Source: Vicinamibacterales bacterium (GTDB lineage Bacteria > Acidobacteriota > Vicinamibacteria > Vicinamibacterales > JAKQTR01). Taken from it: DNA of 64,000 nt. The stretch covers positions 1 to 64,000 of the forward strand of contig JALOKU010000009.1 in assembly GCA_025456345.1 (NCBI GenBank), read 5' to 3'. This document shows, piece by piece, positions 56,071 through 64,000 of the stretch (position 1 is its first letter; the number at the start of each line of letters is the position of its first letter). Under the pieces are notes generated by a model. That model was not told where the DNA came from. It searched no databases and worked only from the letters and a program-made list of their open reading frames with translations. The position numbers and the translations under genes are program-made.

Positions 56071-57895
56071 GGAGTCCGCGCAGGATGGCGTTCAAGACGA
56101 CGCCGGTGCCAAGCGCGATGACGGTGACCGCGCCCAGGATCCCCATGGCCGCTTTCAGGCCCTGCTCCTTGACCATCATGAGGAAGTTGGCCACGCACGG
56201 CACGAAGAGCGTCATCACGGTGAGCGCCACCACAGCCTGGACGCCGTCCAGCTCCCCCGCCTTCGACATCTGGAAGAGCCCGGCCGCGCCGTAGTCGCGA
56301 CGCAGGAAGCCCATCACGAAGACGGTCGCGGCGTCTTTCGGCAGCCCGAGCAGCCCCGCCACGACGGGTTCCATCGCCTCGGTCAGCACCGTCAGCAGCC
56401 CAAGACGGCTGAGCGTGAACAGCAGCGCCGTGCCGAACAGGAACAGCGGGACGGCCTCGCCGAGGTACCAGCGCACGCGCAGCAGCGTCTTCCGGACGAT
56501 GTTGCCGAGTTGCGGCAGCCGAAGCGGCGGAAGCTCCATGATGAATTCCGAGCGCTCGCCGGGGATGGTCCGCGCGGCGAGGAACCCCACCAGGAACATC
56601 TGGAGCATCACCACGCCAAACAACGTCACCAGGGCGAAGAACGACACGCCGCCGAGGATGCCGAGGATGGTGGCCAGCTGCGCCGAGCACGGGATGCCGA
56701 GCGCGAGCAGCAGGACCGCGATCAGCCGCTCCTTCGGCGTCCCGAGGATCCGCGTCGTCATCGTGGCCATCGTGTCGCAGCCAAGGCCGAGCACCATCGG
56801 CAGCACGGCCTTCCCGTTCAGCCCCATCGTGCGGAAGATCCGGTCGCTGAAGATAGCCAGCCTGGGGATGTAGCCCGAATCCTCGAGGAACCCGAACACC
56901 AGGAAGAACGTGGCGACCACCGGCAGCACGATGGCGATGGCGTACGTGAGCCCCATCGTGATGAGACCGTACTCGCCGACGAGAAAGTCCCTGGCGACCG
57001 CCCACGGCACGGCCCGGTTCACCAGGGCGATGGCGCCCGGGTTGATGAACTGCTCGAACAGGCCGCCCTCGATGAGGCCTACCAGCGTCTGGGCGCCGAA
57101 CACCCCGACGGCGAGGTACATGCCGTAGAGCACGATGGCGAGAATCGGCAGGCCCGTCAGCGGCTCGCGGACGAGCCGTCCGAGACGCTCCTGGATGCGC
57201 GCGGCCGATCGCCGGCGATAGCAGCGATACTGGACCGCCAGATCGTGTGCGAGGTGCGCGTGGTCGCCGCGGTGCGGCGCATCAAACGCCGGCACCGCCG
57301 CGCGCCCGATCGCGTCGCGCAGTCCGGCAATGCCGCGCCCCTCGGTGGCCACCGTCTCGACCACCGGGATGCCCAGGCGCGCCGCCAGCCCCGCGGCGTC
57401 GATGACGATGCCGTGTACCCGGGCTTCGTCGATCATGTTCAGGACGAGCACCATGGGCCGGCCGATGGCCGCCAGTTGCGAGGTGAGCATCAGGGCGCGC
57501 CGGAGGTTCCGGGCGTCCGAGACCTGGATGACGACGTCGGTCTGCCCGGCGTTGAGGATACGCCGCGCGACGAGTTCGTCCTCGGTGAGAGCCCCTTCGA
57601 GCGCCGTGACGCCGGGCGTGTCGACCAGTTCGCAGACTTCCCCGCCCAGCACGACGCGCCCGGTTGTGAGCGCCACCGTCGTGCCGGGGTAGTTCGAGAC
57701 GACGGCATACTGCCCGGTCAGACGGCCGAACAGGACGCTCTTGCCGACGTTGGCGTTGCCGACGAGCGCGATGCGGCGTGGGCGGGCCCGCAGCGTCAGA
57801 AGAGGGTCGGCTGCCGGTTCGCGCACCGCAGCCTGGGCGCAGGACATCCGGTGCCTCTTACGCCGGCCCGCGAGTGGCGGTGCCGGCCGGGGCAA
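56057..57895 (-). CDS. feoB: Ferrous iron transport protein B
   Basis: RRIALVGNANVGKSVLFGRLTG, NYPGTTV, DTPGV; GVVMLQMFLVGFLAA membrane gates. Start may be 57847. Confidence 0.94.
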   Translation of the reverse strand: MPRPAPPLAGRRKRHRMSCAQAAVREPAADPLLTLRARPRRIALVGNANVGKSVLFGRLTGQYAVVSNYPGTTVALTTGRVVLGGEVCELVDTPGVTALEGALTEDELVARRILNAGQTDVVIQVSDARNLRRALMLTSQLAAIGRPMVLVLNMIDEARVHGIVIDAAGLAARLGIPVVETVATEGRGIAGLRDAIGRAAVPAFDAPHRGDHAHLAHDLAVQYRCYRRRSAARIQERLGRLVREPLTGLPILAIVLYGMYLAVGVFGAQTLVGLIEGGLFEQFINPGAIALVNRAVPWAVARDFLVGEYGLITMGLTYAIAIVLPVVATFFLVFGFLEDSGYIPRLAIFSDRIFRTMGLNGKAVLPMVLGLGCDTMATMTTRILGTPKERLIAVLLLALGIPCSAQLATILGILGGVSFFALVTLFGVVMLQMFLVGFLAARTIPGERSEFIMELPPLRLPQLGNIVRKTLLRVRWYLGEAVPLFLFGTALLFTLSRLGLLTVLTEAMEPVVAGLLGLPKDAATVFVMGFLRRDYGAAGLFQMSKAGELDGVQAVVALTVMTLFVPCVANFLMMVKEQGLKAAMGILGAVTVIALGTGVVLNAILRGLHVTF

Positions 57896-57906
57896 TCGCC
57901 CCTCTA

Positions 57907-57923
57907 TTGAGATCCAATCTCAA
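57907..57923. promoter_or_regulatory. Palindromic candidate operator upstream of feoB
   Basis: TTGAGAT-CCA-ATCTCAA, perfect 7-3-7 dyad between the porin stop and feoB start. Confidence 0.5.
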
Positions 57924-57938
57924 CACGCTCCCATCGTA

Positions 57939-60389
57939 TCAGATTCGGGGTGGCCCGGCACCCGATTCGGCCAGCCCCCGGAAACCCGTGCCGCGTACGA
58001 AGAACGGGCCGGCCGCCCCCGTGGAGCGGCCGGCCCGGCGTGCGATCGAGGTGACGGGCGCCAAGAACGTGTAGAGCAGGCGCGCGGCGAACGTGCTGCC
58101 GTTGTACGGCCGGTTGCCGTACCCGGTTGTCAGGCCGCCCAGGTAGTCGATCCTCGGCTGATCGGTGCCCGGGAGGTTGATGGTCGCGAAATCGCTGATG
58201 CTGAGCTTCTCGTAGAAATACCCGATCGCGAAGCCGACTTTCGCGTTGAACGAGTACTTCAGGTCAATCATGAACTGCTGCCAGTCGTTGGTCACGTCCG
58301 GCAGCTGCTCGAACGTCCGGAAGCCGTTCGCGTCGATCGTGTTGAACAGGGTCACGGTGCGCGGCCCGCCCAGCACGAAGGCGTTGTCCGAGTCGCTGTA
58401 GTTGTACGCGAACCGGATGCCCGTGTTCTTGAACATGTTGAGCAGGTCGACGTAGACGTCGACGTTGTTGACCTTCTCGTCGTTGTCGAGCGTCCAGTCG
58501 CGGTTCGGGTCCGTCCAGGACGGATCCGGCGGCGGGTTGGCGTTGCGCGCCCGCTGGTAGGTACTGAAGTCGTCGCGGCCGTAGTTGACGCCCATCGCGA
58601 CGTGGTCGCTCGGCGTGTAGTTGACGCCGACGTTGTACGCCGTATTGGTCACGTCGAACAACCCGAACTCCATGCCCGGGCCGCCGTAGTGGTCGTCGGT
58701 GTACGTGACCGACGCCGTGAAGTCCATCGTCTGGAACGGCGTCAGGGTCACCATGGCGTTGAAGCGGTTCCGCTCGCGGTCCGCTTCGTCGTAGAAACGC
58801 AGCCCGGGCTGCGCCGCCGCGTCCTCGACGGCCTGCTCGGAAAAGCCGAAGCCCGTGCGGTCGATGTACTCGTACCCCACGCGCACCGACAGCCACGCCG
58901 TGCCGACGGTGTCCCAGGTCAGCCGCATGCCCTGATCCCGCATGTCGTTGTGCGTCCGGCCCGTGCGGTCGTAGTTGTCGTAGAGGTAGCCGACGCGCAG
59001 GGTCGAGTAGGCCAGCGGGGAGAACGACACCGACGCGTCGAAGGTGTCACGGATGACGCTGTGGCCTTCGGCGAACTCTCCAGGGGTCTCCTCGGACACC
59101 GCGTCGAATCGCACGTTCTCGTCGTACGGGAACGGCCGCGAGATGTTCGAATGGGTGTTGTGGCGGTATTTCGCGTTGACGCCCATCCAGCGCACCGGGC
59201 GCGACGTGAAGTTGACGAGCGCGTTGACGCCGCGCACCTTCGCCTCGGCGGTCGGCCTCGGGAGTGCGGCGAGGTGCGGGAACAGCGCCCACACGCTCGG
59301 CTGGTTGATCTGCGCGTTGCTCGTCCAGGGGATCAGATCGTCGTCGTTGCTCTGGTCGCTGACCTGGACGGTCCCGTTCAGCGTCGTGGTGCGGTTGAAC
59401 TTGTACAACCCCATGAAGCTGACGACCGTCATGGAATTGTCCGGGAACGAGGAGATCCGGCCGCGGGCCGCGCCGTTGCCGTTGCTGTAGCCGTTGGCGT
59501 CGTACGGGCCGCTCGGCGGCTGCAGGCCGTTGTTGTAGTCGGTGAGGTTCAGCGGGTTGTCCCACAGCACGTCGTTGAACTGGTTCGAGAACATCGAGCG
59601 CTCGAACGCGGCCCGGAACATGCCCTGCGGCCGCACCCACTCGACGGCGGCGCCGAAGTCGTTGGTGCGGTTGTCGAGCTGCACCGGCAGCTCGTTCGCG
59701 TTGCTGAACGCGTGAGACATGCCGAACGGCTGGTAGCCCGACTTCTTGGTGCTCGTGAAGTCGACCGACAGCGCGACGTCGTTCGTCATGTCGTAGCCGA
59801 ACTTGACGCCGGTCGTATCGCGGCGCGACTGCATCTCGAAGGTCTGCGCCTGGGCTCGGTAGACCGAGGTCAGCTGGTTCTGCAGGTAGTTCGTGGGAAT
59901 GGCCACAAACCCCGGAGGCAGCGGAGTCACCGGAGCCGGGTAGCGGCTCTTCTGCACCTGGTTCTGGACGGCATCGTCGAGCACCCAGGAGTTCGCCGAC
60001 GCCTCGCGCCACGGCGTGAGGCAGTTGTAGCAGTAGTTCAGCGGGATCGAGTCGTACAGGAACGAGAACCTGAACTTGCTGTTCTGGTAGTCGACCGCGT
60101 ACTGCTGGTCGCGGTAGCCGATGTTCTTCGCCGTCACGTCGAGCAGATAGCCGTCGGTCTGTTTCCCGAACACGCAATTGGTGAACAACCCGCTTCGCAG
60201 GTCGCGGTACCGCTCGAAGCGGGCCTCGTCACCATTCGCGTCCGTGACGCGGACCCCGACGTCCGCCATGCCGGTCACGCCCCAGGGGGCGTTGCCCGAA
60301 GTCGCCTCGGCGGGCTTCGTCTGCGCCTTCGCGTGGATCGCGGAGGCGAGCAGAAGCGCCGCAGTCACCGTCACTACTCTGTTGCGCAT
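57939..60389 (-). CDS. MtrB/PioB family decaheme-associated outer membrane beta-barrel
   Basis: Signal peptide; GYLLDVTAKNIGYRDQQYAVDYQNSKFRFSFLYDSIPLNY; alternating beta strands; adjacent decaheme cytochrome gene. Confidence 0.87.
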   Translation of the reverse strand: MRNRVVTVTAALLLASAIHAKAQTKPAEATSGNAPWGVTGMADVGVRVTDANGDEARFERYRDLRSGLFTNCVFGKQTDGYLLDVTAKNIGYRDQQYAVDYQNSKFRFSFLYDSIPLNYCYNCLTPWREASANSWVLDDAVQNQVQKSRYPAPVTPLPPGFVAIPTNYLQNQLTSVYRAQAQTFEMQSRRDTTGVKFGYDMTNDVALSVDFTSTKKSGYQPFGMSHAFSNANELPVQLDNRTNDFGAAVEWVRPQGMFRAAFERSMFSNQFNDVLWDNPLNLTDYNNGLQPPSGPYDANGYSNGNGAARGRISSFPDNSMTVVSFMGLYKFNRTTTLNGTVQVSDQSNDDDLIPWTSNAQINQPSVWALFPHLAALPRPTAEAKVRGVNALVNFTSRPVRWMGVNAKYRHNTHSNISRPFPYDENVRFDAVSEETPGEFAEGHSVIRDTFDASVSFSPLAYSTLRVGYLYDNYDRTGRTHNDMRDQGMRLTWDTVGTAWLSVRVGYEYIDRTGFGFSEQAVEDAAAQPGLRFYDEADRERNRFNAMVTLTPFQTMDFTASVTYTDDHYGGPGMEFGLFDVTNTAYNVGVNYTPSDHVAMGVNYGRDDFSTYQRARNANPPPDPSWTDPNRDWTLDNDEKVNNVDVYVDLLNMFKNTGIRFAYNYSDSDNAFVLGGPRTVTLFNTIDANGFRTFEQLPDVTNDWQQFMIDLKYSFNAKVGFAIGYFYEKLSISDFATINLPGTDQPRIDYLGGLTTGYGNRPYNGSTFAARLLYTFLAPVTSIARRAGRSTGAAGPFFVRGTGFRGLAESGAGPPRI

Positions 60390-60404
60390 CGCAATCCTCC
60401 TCAA

Positions 60405-61360
60405 TTAGCGCAGGAAGGCCTTGCCGTTCGGAGAGTTGGAGCCGTGCACCATCTGGTGGCACACGACGCAGGAACGGCCGTAGATCCTGTTGGCGTTCTG
60501 CGAGTTCTTCAGCAGGTAGCCATCGTAAATCGTCGGGGGGTGCCGCGACGTCACGTGGCAGCGCTGGCAGAGGTAGGGCTGCTTGGCGACGAGCATCCGG
60601 TCGTTGTTCGAGCCGTGCGGGTCGTGGTGGTGGCGCAGCTGTCGGCCACCGGCGCGTGCTCCCACATGTACGGGCCGCGCTTCTCGGCGTGGCAGCTCGT
60701 GCAGCTCTCGTCAATCGTCGTGCCCGTCTTGAGCAGTCTCTGGTTCGAGCTGCCGTGCACGTTGTGGCACGACGCGCACGTCATCTTGCCTTCGCGCACC
60801 GGCATGTGGTTGAACCGGTTCTGCTTGTTCACGACGGCCCGGTGGCAGGACGCGCAGAGCGCAGACTGGTCCTTCGCCTTCAGCAGTCCGGCATCGCTCT
60901 TCGGCGAGTGGATGCTGTGGCAGCTCATGCAGCCGACGTTCCGGTTGTCGTGCTGGCTGCCGGCCCAGAGGGCGTGGGATTTGCGGTCGTGGCAGCTCGT
61001 GCACAGCGCGCTCGCGTCCTGCGCCGACAGCTTCGAGATCTGCGTGATTTTCGTTTTGTCGCCGCCGGCCTCGGCGTGGGCCTTCCCCGCGCCGTGGCAG
61101 CTCTCGCAACCCATCGTCGCGTTGGGGGTCTTCGGGTTGAACGCGCGGGCGTGCGCGCCGGCCTTGGTGACGGCGCTCTGGCCTTCGTGACAGCCCAGGC
61201 ACGTGTCCTGACCGGCGTAGTCGGCGGCGGTGGCCACCGGGGCCTTGGCCGCCGCCGGCTTCTGCGTCGCCGCCGATGCCGTCCCCACGGACGCGAGCCA
61301 GGCGGCCACCAGGCCGGCCAGCGCTACCCCTCGGATGAGGGTCCTGCAAACAGAATGCAT
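60405..61360 (-). pseudogene. DmsE/MtrA-like decaheme c-type cytochrome interrupted by an apparent 1-nt frameshift (real or sequencing error)
   Basis: Start MHSVCRTLIRG with AAGGAG RBS; 7 CxxCH in the first frame, 2 (CQRCH, CVVCH) in the second; DSCAT... / ...HDPHGSNN joins across frames near 60624-60634. Confidence 0.82.
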
Positions 61361-61584
61361 GGCGTGCTCCTTGAGTAGAATCCAGCAGGATCCGGCCAAA
61401 GGACCGAATCCGCCGATTCGAGTGCAGACAGAATGCCCGTTCACGCCCGGAGAACTACCACACACCTCCCGAATGAACAGTCGGGCTGTTTGCTGGTCAA
61501 TCGTCAACTAAATCGACGCATTCGCAGATAACCGTCGGTTGACGACAGATATTGCCGGAAAACCGACAGGCTCAGGCAGTATCC

Positions 61585-61602
61585 AATCCAACCGATTGGA
61601 TT
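61585..61602. promoter_or_regulatory. Palindrome upstream of the decaheme cytochrome gene
   Basis: AATCCAA-CCGA-TTGGATT perfect dyad in a locally AT-richer intergenic region. Confidence 0.4.
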
Positions 61603-61623
61603 ATTGCCCTGTCGTGAATTGCA

Positions 61624-63006
61624 CTACTCGATGGTGTGGCAGAGGCTGCAGTCCTGGGAGATCACCTTCCCGGCCCGGCTCTTGTGGCTGTCGTCGTGGC
61701 AGCGGAAACACCCCGCATAGGAGCTCGGGCCGGGGTCGCTGTGCCCGACGTTGTTCGGGTACGTTCCCCAGGTGACGTTCATGGCAGGAAACACGTTGCG
61801 GGCGAACACATGCTGCGCGGTGGCCACGGCCCGGTCCACCGATGCCTTCGGCACGTTCGCGGCATCCTTGTAGAACGCCGTGAGGCCGTTCTGGATGCCC
61901 CGGAAGGCTGCGGCCCTATCGGGATAGGCCACCTTCAACACCTTGACCGCCTCGCGCCGGATGAACGGCATCGCCGAGTCGAAGCCGCCGGCCGCAATCG
62001 CCTCGTCGACGGCCCGCTCGGCGGAGTACGCAAAGGTGTGCGACGGCCGGTTGTGGCAGTCCACGCAGTCGAGTACGCGCCGCTCGCCCTTCAACGACGC
62101 GGCGTCGGCGACACCATCGGCGAGGAACTCCGTGACGTTGCCCTTGCCATCGTCGAGCCTCACGTACGGAATGACCTGGCGCTTGTCGTCGGTCGCGATG
62201 TACTCGATGCGGTTCTGCCGCGAGACGTGCCAGTGGATGCCGGTGGCGGACTTGTCGAGCCGGTTGACCCCGCCGATGTGCATCCGCAGCGTCGTCACCG
62301 ATTCGGTGTTCGCCTCGTCGTCGGCGTACGTGCGGATGGTGCGGATCTTGTCGCCGTGGAACTTCTCCGGCCAGTGGCACTGCTCGCAGGTGTCGCGGGC
62401 CGGGCGCAGGTCCGTGACCGGCGACGGGATCGGCCGCGAGTGCGTGTTGAAGGTGACGGCGTAGACCTGCCGGAGCCCCGACATCTTGGACTTGACGAAC
62501 CAGCTGGCGCCCGGCCCGATGTGGCACTGCACGCACACCACGCGGGAGTGCGGGCTGTCCTGGTAGCCGGCCCATTGCGGTTCCATCACCTCGTGGCACA
62601 GCTGGCCGCAGAACTGCGGAGAGTCCATGTACTCGATGCCGGCAAAGGCGGCCACCAGCACGATCAGGAGGTTCGCGATCGTGGACGCGAGGAAGATCGC
62701 CGTGGCGCGGCGCTGGGTGACGTCGTTCAGGTCGATCTTCGGCCACGAGGGGCGCCAGGCGGTCAATCCGGCCGCATCGCGCCGGTGGGCCAGCCAGACC
62801 CCGAGGGGCATGAGGACGAGGCCCGCGACGAACAGCCCGGGGAGAATCAGGAAGAACAGCATCCCCACGTACGGGTTGGCGTGCATGCCCGCCAGTTCGA
62901 GGAGCAGGAACGCCAGGAAGAGGATGGCGCCGGTCGTGGTCAGCGCGGCCCCGAAGATCGTGATGGCGTTCTTGAACAGCGAGAAACGCGTGTGCGCTGG
63001 GCTCAT
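61624..63006 (-). CDS. NapC/NirT-like membrane-anchored multiheme c-type cytochrome
   Basis: N-terminal TM helices; CGQLCHEVMEPQ, CVQCHIGPG, CEQCHWPEKFHGDK, CVDCHNRPSH, CFRCHDDSH, CSLCHTIE. Confidence 0.92.
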   Translation of the reverse strand: MSPAHTRFSLFKNAITIFGAALTTTGAILFLAFLLLELAGMHANPYVGMLFFLILPGLFVAGLVLMPLGVWLAHRRDAAGLTAWRPSWPKIDLNDVTQRRATAIFLASTIANLLIVLVAAFAGIEYMDSPQFCGQLCHEVMEPQWAGYQDSPHSRVVCVQCHIGPGASWFVKSKMSGLRQVYAVTFNTHSRPIPSPVTDLRPARDTCEQCHWPEKFHGDKIRTIRTYADDEANTESVTTLRMHIGGVNRLDKSATGIHWHVSRQNRIEYIATDDKRQVIPYVRLDDGKGNVTEFLADGVADAASLKGERRVLDCVDCHNRPSHTFAYSAERAVDEAIAAGGFDSAMPFIRREAVKVLKVAYPDRAAAFRGIQNGLTAFYKDAANVPKASVDRAVATAQHVFARNVFPAMNVTWGTYPNNVGHSDPGPSSYAGCFRCHDDSHKSRAGKVISQDCSLCHTIE

Positions 63007-63030
63007 AGGATGGCGACCGTTCCCGGAACG

Positions 63031-63879
63031 CTAATTCAGGATCGCGAAGACAATCAAGGCGACCATCAGCAGGCCGAGGACGACGGCGATGCCGCCGGCC
63101 GTGCGGCCGAGGCGGTACACCCAGCGCGGCGCCGCCGCGCTGGCCAGATCGTCGATGCGACCCGTCCGCGTCAGGCGGGCGAACTCCTCCGGGCGCTCCT
63201 CCTCCATTTCCTTCAGCGTCACGCGGCCCGTGAACATCACCGAGTCCATCGGGAACTTCTCCGGCCTGAGGTGCCCGGTGAAGAAGTGGAACGTGAAGAT
63301 GAACACGACGGCGAGCAGCGCTTCTTCGCCGTGGACGAGCGCGGCGATGTTGAAGACCCAGCCCGGCACCACGTGCGCGAACGTCTCGGGCAGCCAGAGG
63401 ATGAGGCCGGAGCCGCCGATGATCCCCATCCCCCAGAAGACCGCCCAGTAGTCGAACTTCTCCCAGTAAGTAAAGTGATCGAAGCGCGGGTGCGGGCCAG
63501 CGCCCACGAACCAGCGGATGTGGGCGATCATTTCGAAGAAGTCGCGCGGCTGGGGCACCATCGAGTTCGGCCCCCACAGGATGCCGAGGTCCTTCTGGCC
63601 GAACAGCCGGCGGAAGATCCGGCTCAGGTGAAGCACGAACACGGTGATCATCACCACGGCACAGATGCGGTGGACAATCCCCGCGCTGCGGAACCCGCCG
63701 AAGAACCGTACGAGCGTCGCCGCCCACTCCTGGTGGCTGAACAGCAGCGGCAGGCCGGTGAAGGCCAGTCCCAGGAAGCTGAACATCAGGAATCCGTGCA
63801 GGAGCCGCTCTTCCCGGCCGAACCTCCGGTAGTGCGTATGGGCGGCCAATCGGCCGCCCTCCGGGACCTCCACGTTCAT
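63031..63879 (-). CDS. Cytochrome b (formate dehydrogenase gamma / b561-type) membrane subunit
   Basis: HYRRFGREERLLHGFLMFSFLGLAFTGLPLLF; IVHRICAVVMITVFVLHLSRI; LVHGEEALLAVVFIFTFHFFTGHLRPEKFPMD. Confidence 0.9.
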   Translation of the reverse strand: MNVEVPEGGRLAAHTHYRRFGREERLLHGFLMFSFLGLAFTGLPLLFSHQEWAATLVRFFGGFRSAGIVHRICAVVMITVFVLHLSRIFRRLFGQKDLGILWGPNSMVPQPRDFFEMIAHIRWFVGAGPHPRFDHFTYWEKFDYWAVFWGMGIIGGSGLILWLPETFAHVVPGWVFNIAALVHGEEALLAVVFIFTFHFFTGHLRPEKFPMDSVMFTGRVTLKEMEEERPEEFARLTRTGRIDDLASAAAPRWVYRLGRTAGGIAVVLGLLMVALIVFAILN

Positions 63880-64000
63880 TCGCCGTCCTCCGTCGCGTCG
63901 TCGTTCCTGGGGCGGCGCCATGCCCCGGCCGCCTTGAGCTGCACACTCCGCCCGAGCCACAGCACCGTGAGCAGGCCGAAGAACGAGAACACGCCCACCA
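63876..64000 (-). CDS. 3' end of an unidentified protein with a C-terminal TM helix (continues beyond window)
   Basis: ...VFSFFGLLTVLWLGRSVQLKAAGAWRRPRNDDATEDGE*; ATGA overlap with the cytochrome b gene. Confidence 0.6.
   Translation of the reverse strand, partial: VGVFSFFGLLTVLWLGRSVQLKAAGAWRRPRNDDATEDGE

Noticed and set aside
57741-61190. 1149-aa plus-strand ORF
   Set aside because: Antisense to FeoB, porin and decaheme genes, all of which have clear homology motifs
61916-63946. 676-aa minus-strand ORF in an alternate frame
   Set aside because: Overlaps the NapC-like and cytochrome b genes in another frame; low-information Arg/Pro-rich sequence

Overview
High-GC bacterial chromosome segment, probably Acidobacteriota-like (inference from gene content only). 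It is densely coded, with no rRNA, tRNA, CRISPR array, prophage or IS element that I can support. Main blocks: DEAD-box helicase fragment, GT-C-like membrane protein, aldo/keto reductase, M19 dipeptidase, peroxiredoxin, ABC exporter, PlsC-ACP-acyl ligase fusion, GHMP sugar kinase plus nucleotidyltransferase, single-chain (eukaryote-like) acetyl-CoA carboxylase, 2-oxoacid:ferredoxin oxidoreductase, Nfn/Sud-like pair, IspH, a TolC/RND/MacAB-type efflux operon, FolK/DksA, ybbA-ybbP-tesA-like cluster, pyruvate:ferredoxin oxidoreductase with a DHOD-like protein, sigma/anti-sigma pair, hemerythrin, FeoAB, and an MtrAB-like porin-cytochrome cluster running off the right edge. The strongest discovery is at 5428-6039 (-). 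The ORF track shows only a truncated peroxiredoxin starting at an internal Met. The real frame reads through one in-frame TGA exactly at the peroxidatic cysteine (PADFTFV-U-ATEF). The TGA is followed at 20 nt by a perfect 7-bp hairpin with a GGC loop, fitting a bacterial SECIS. This is therefore very probably a selenocysteine-containing 2-Cys peroxiredoxin. Second is the FeoAB / MtrB-like / decaheme / NapC-like / cytochrome b cluster. Its decaheme gene carries a 1-nt frameshift exactly at one CxxCH motif.
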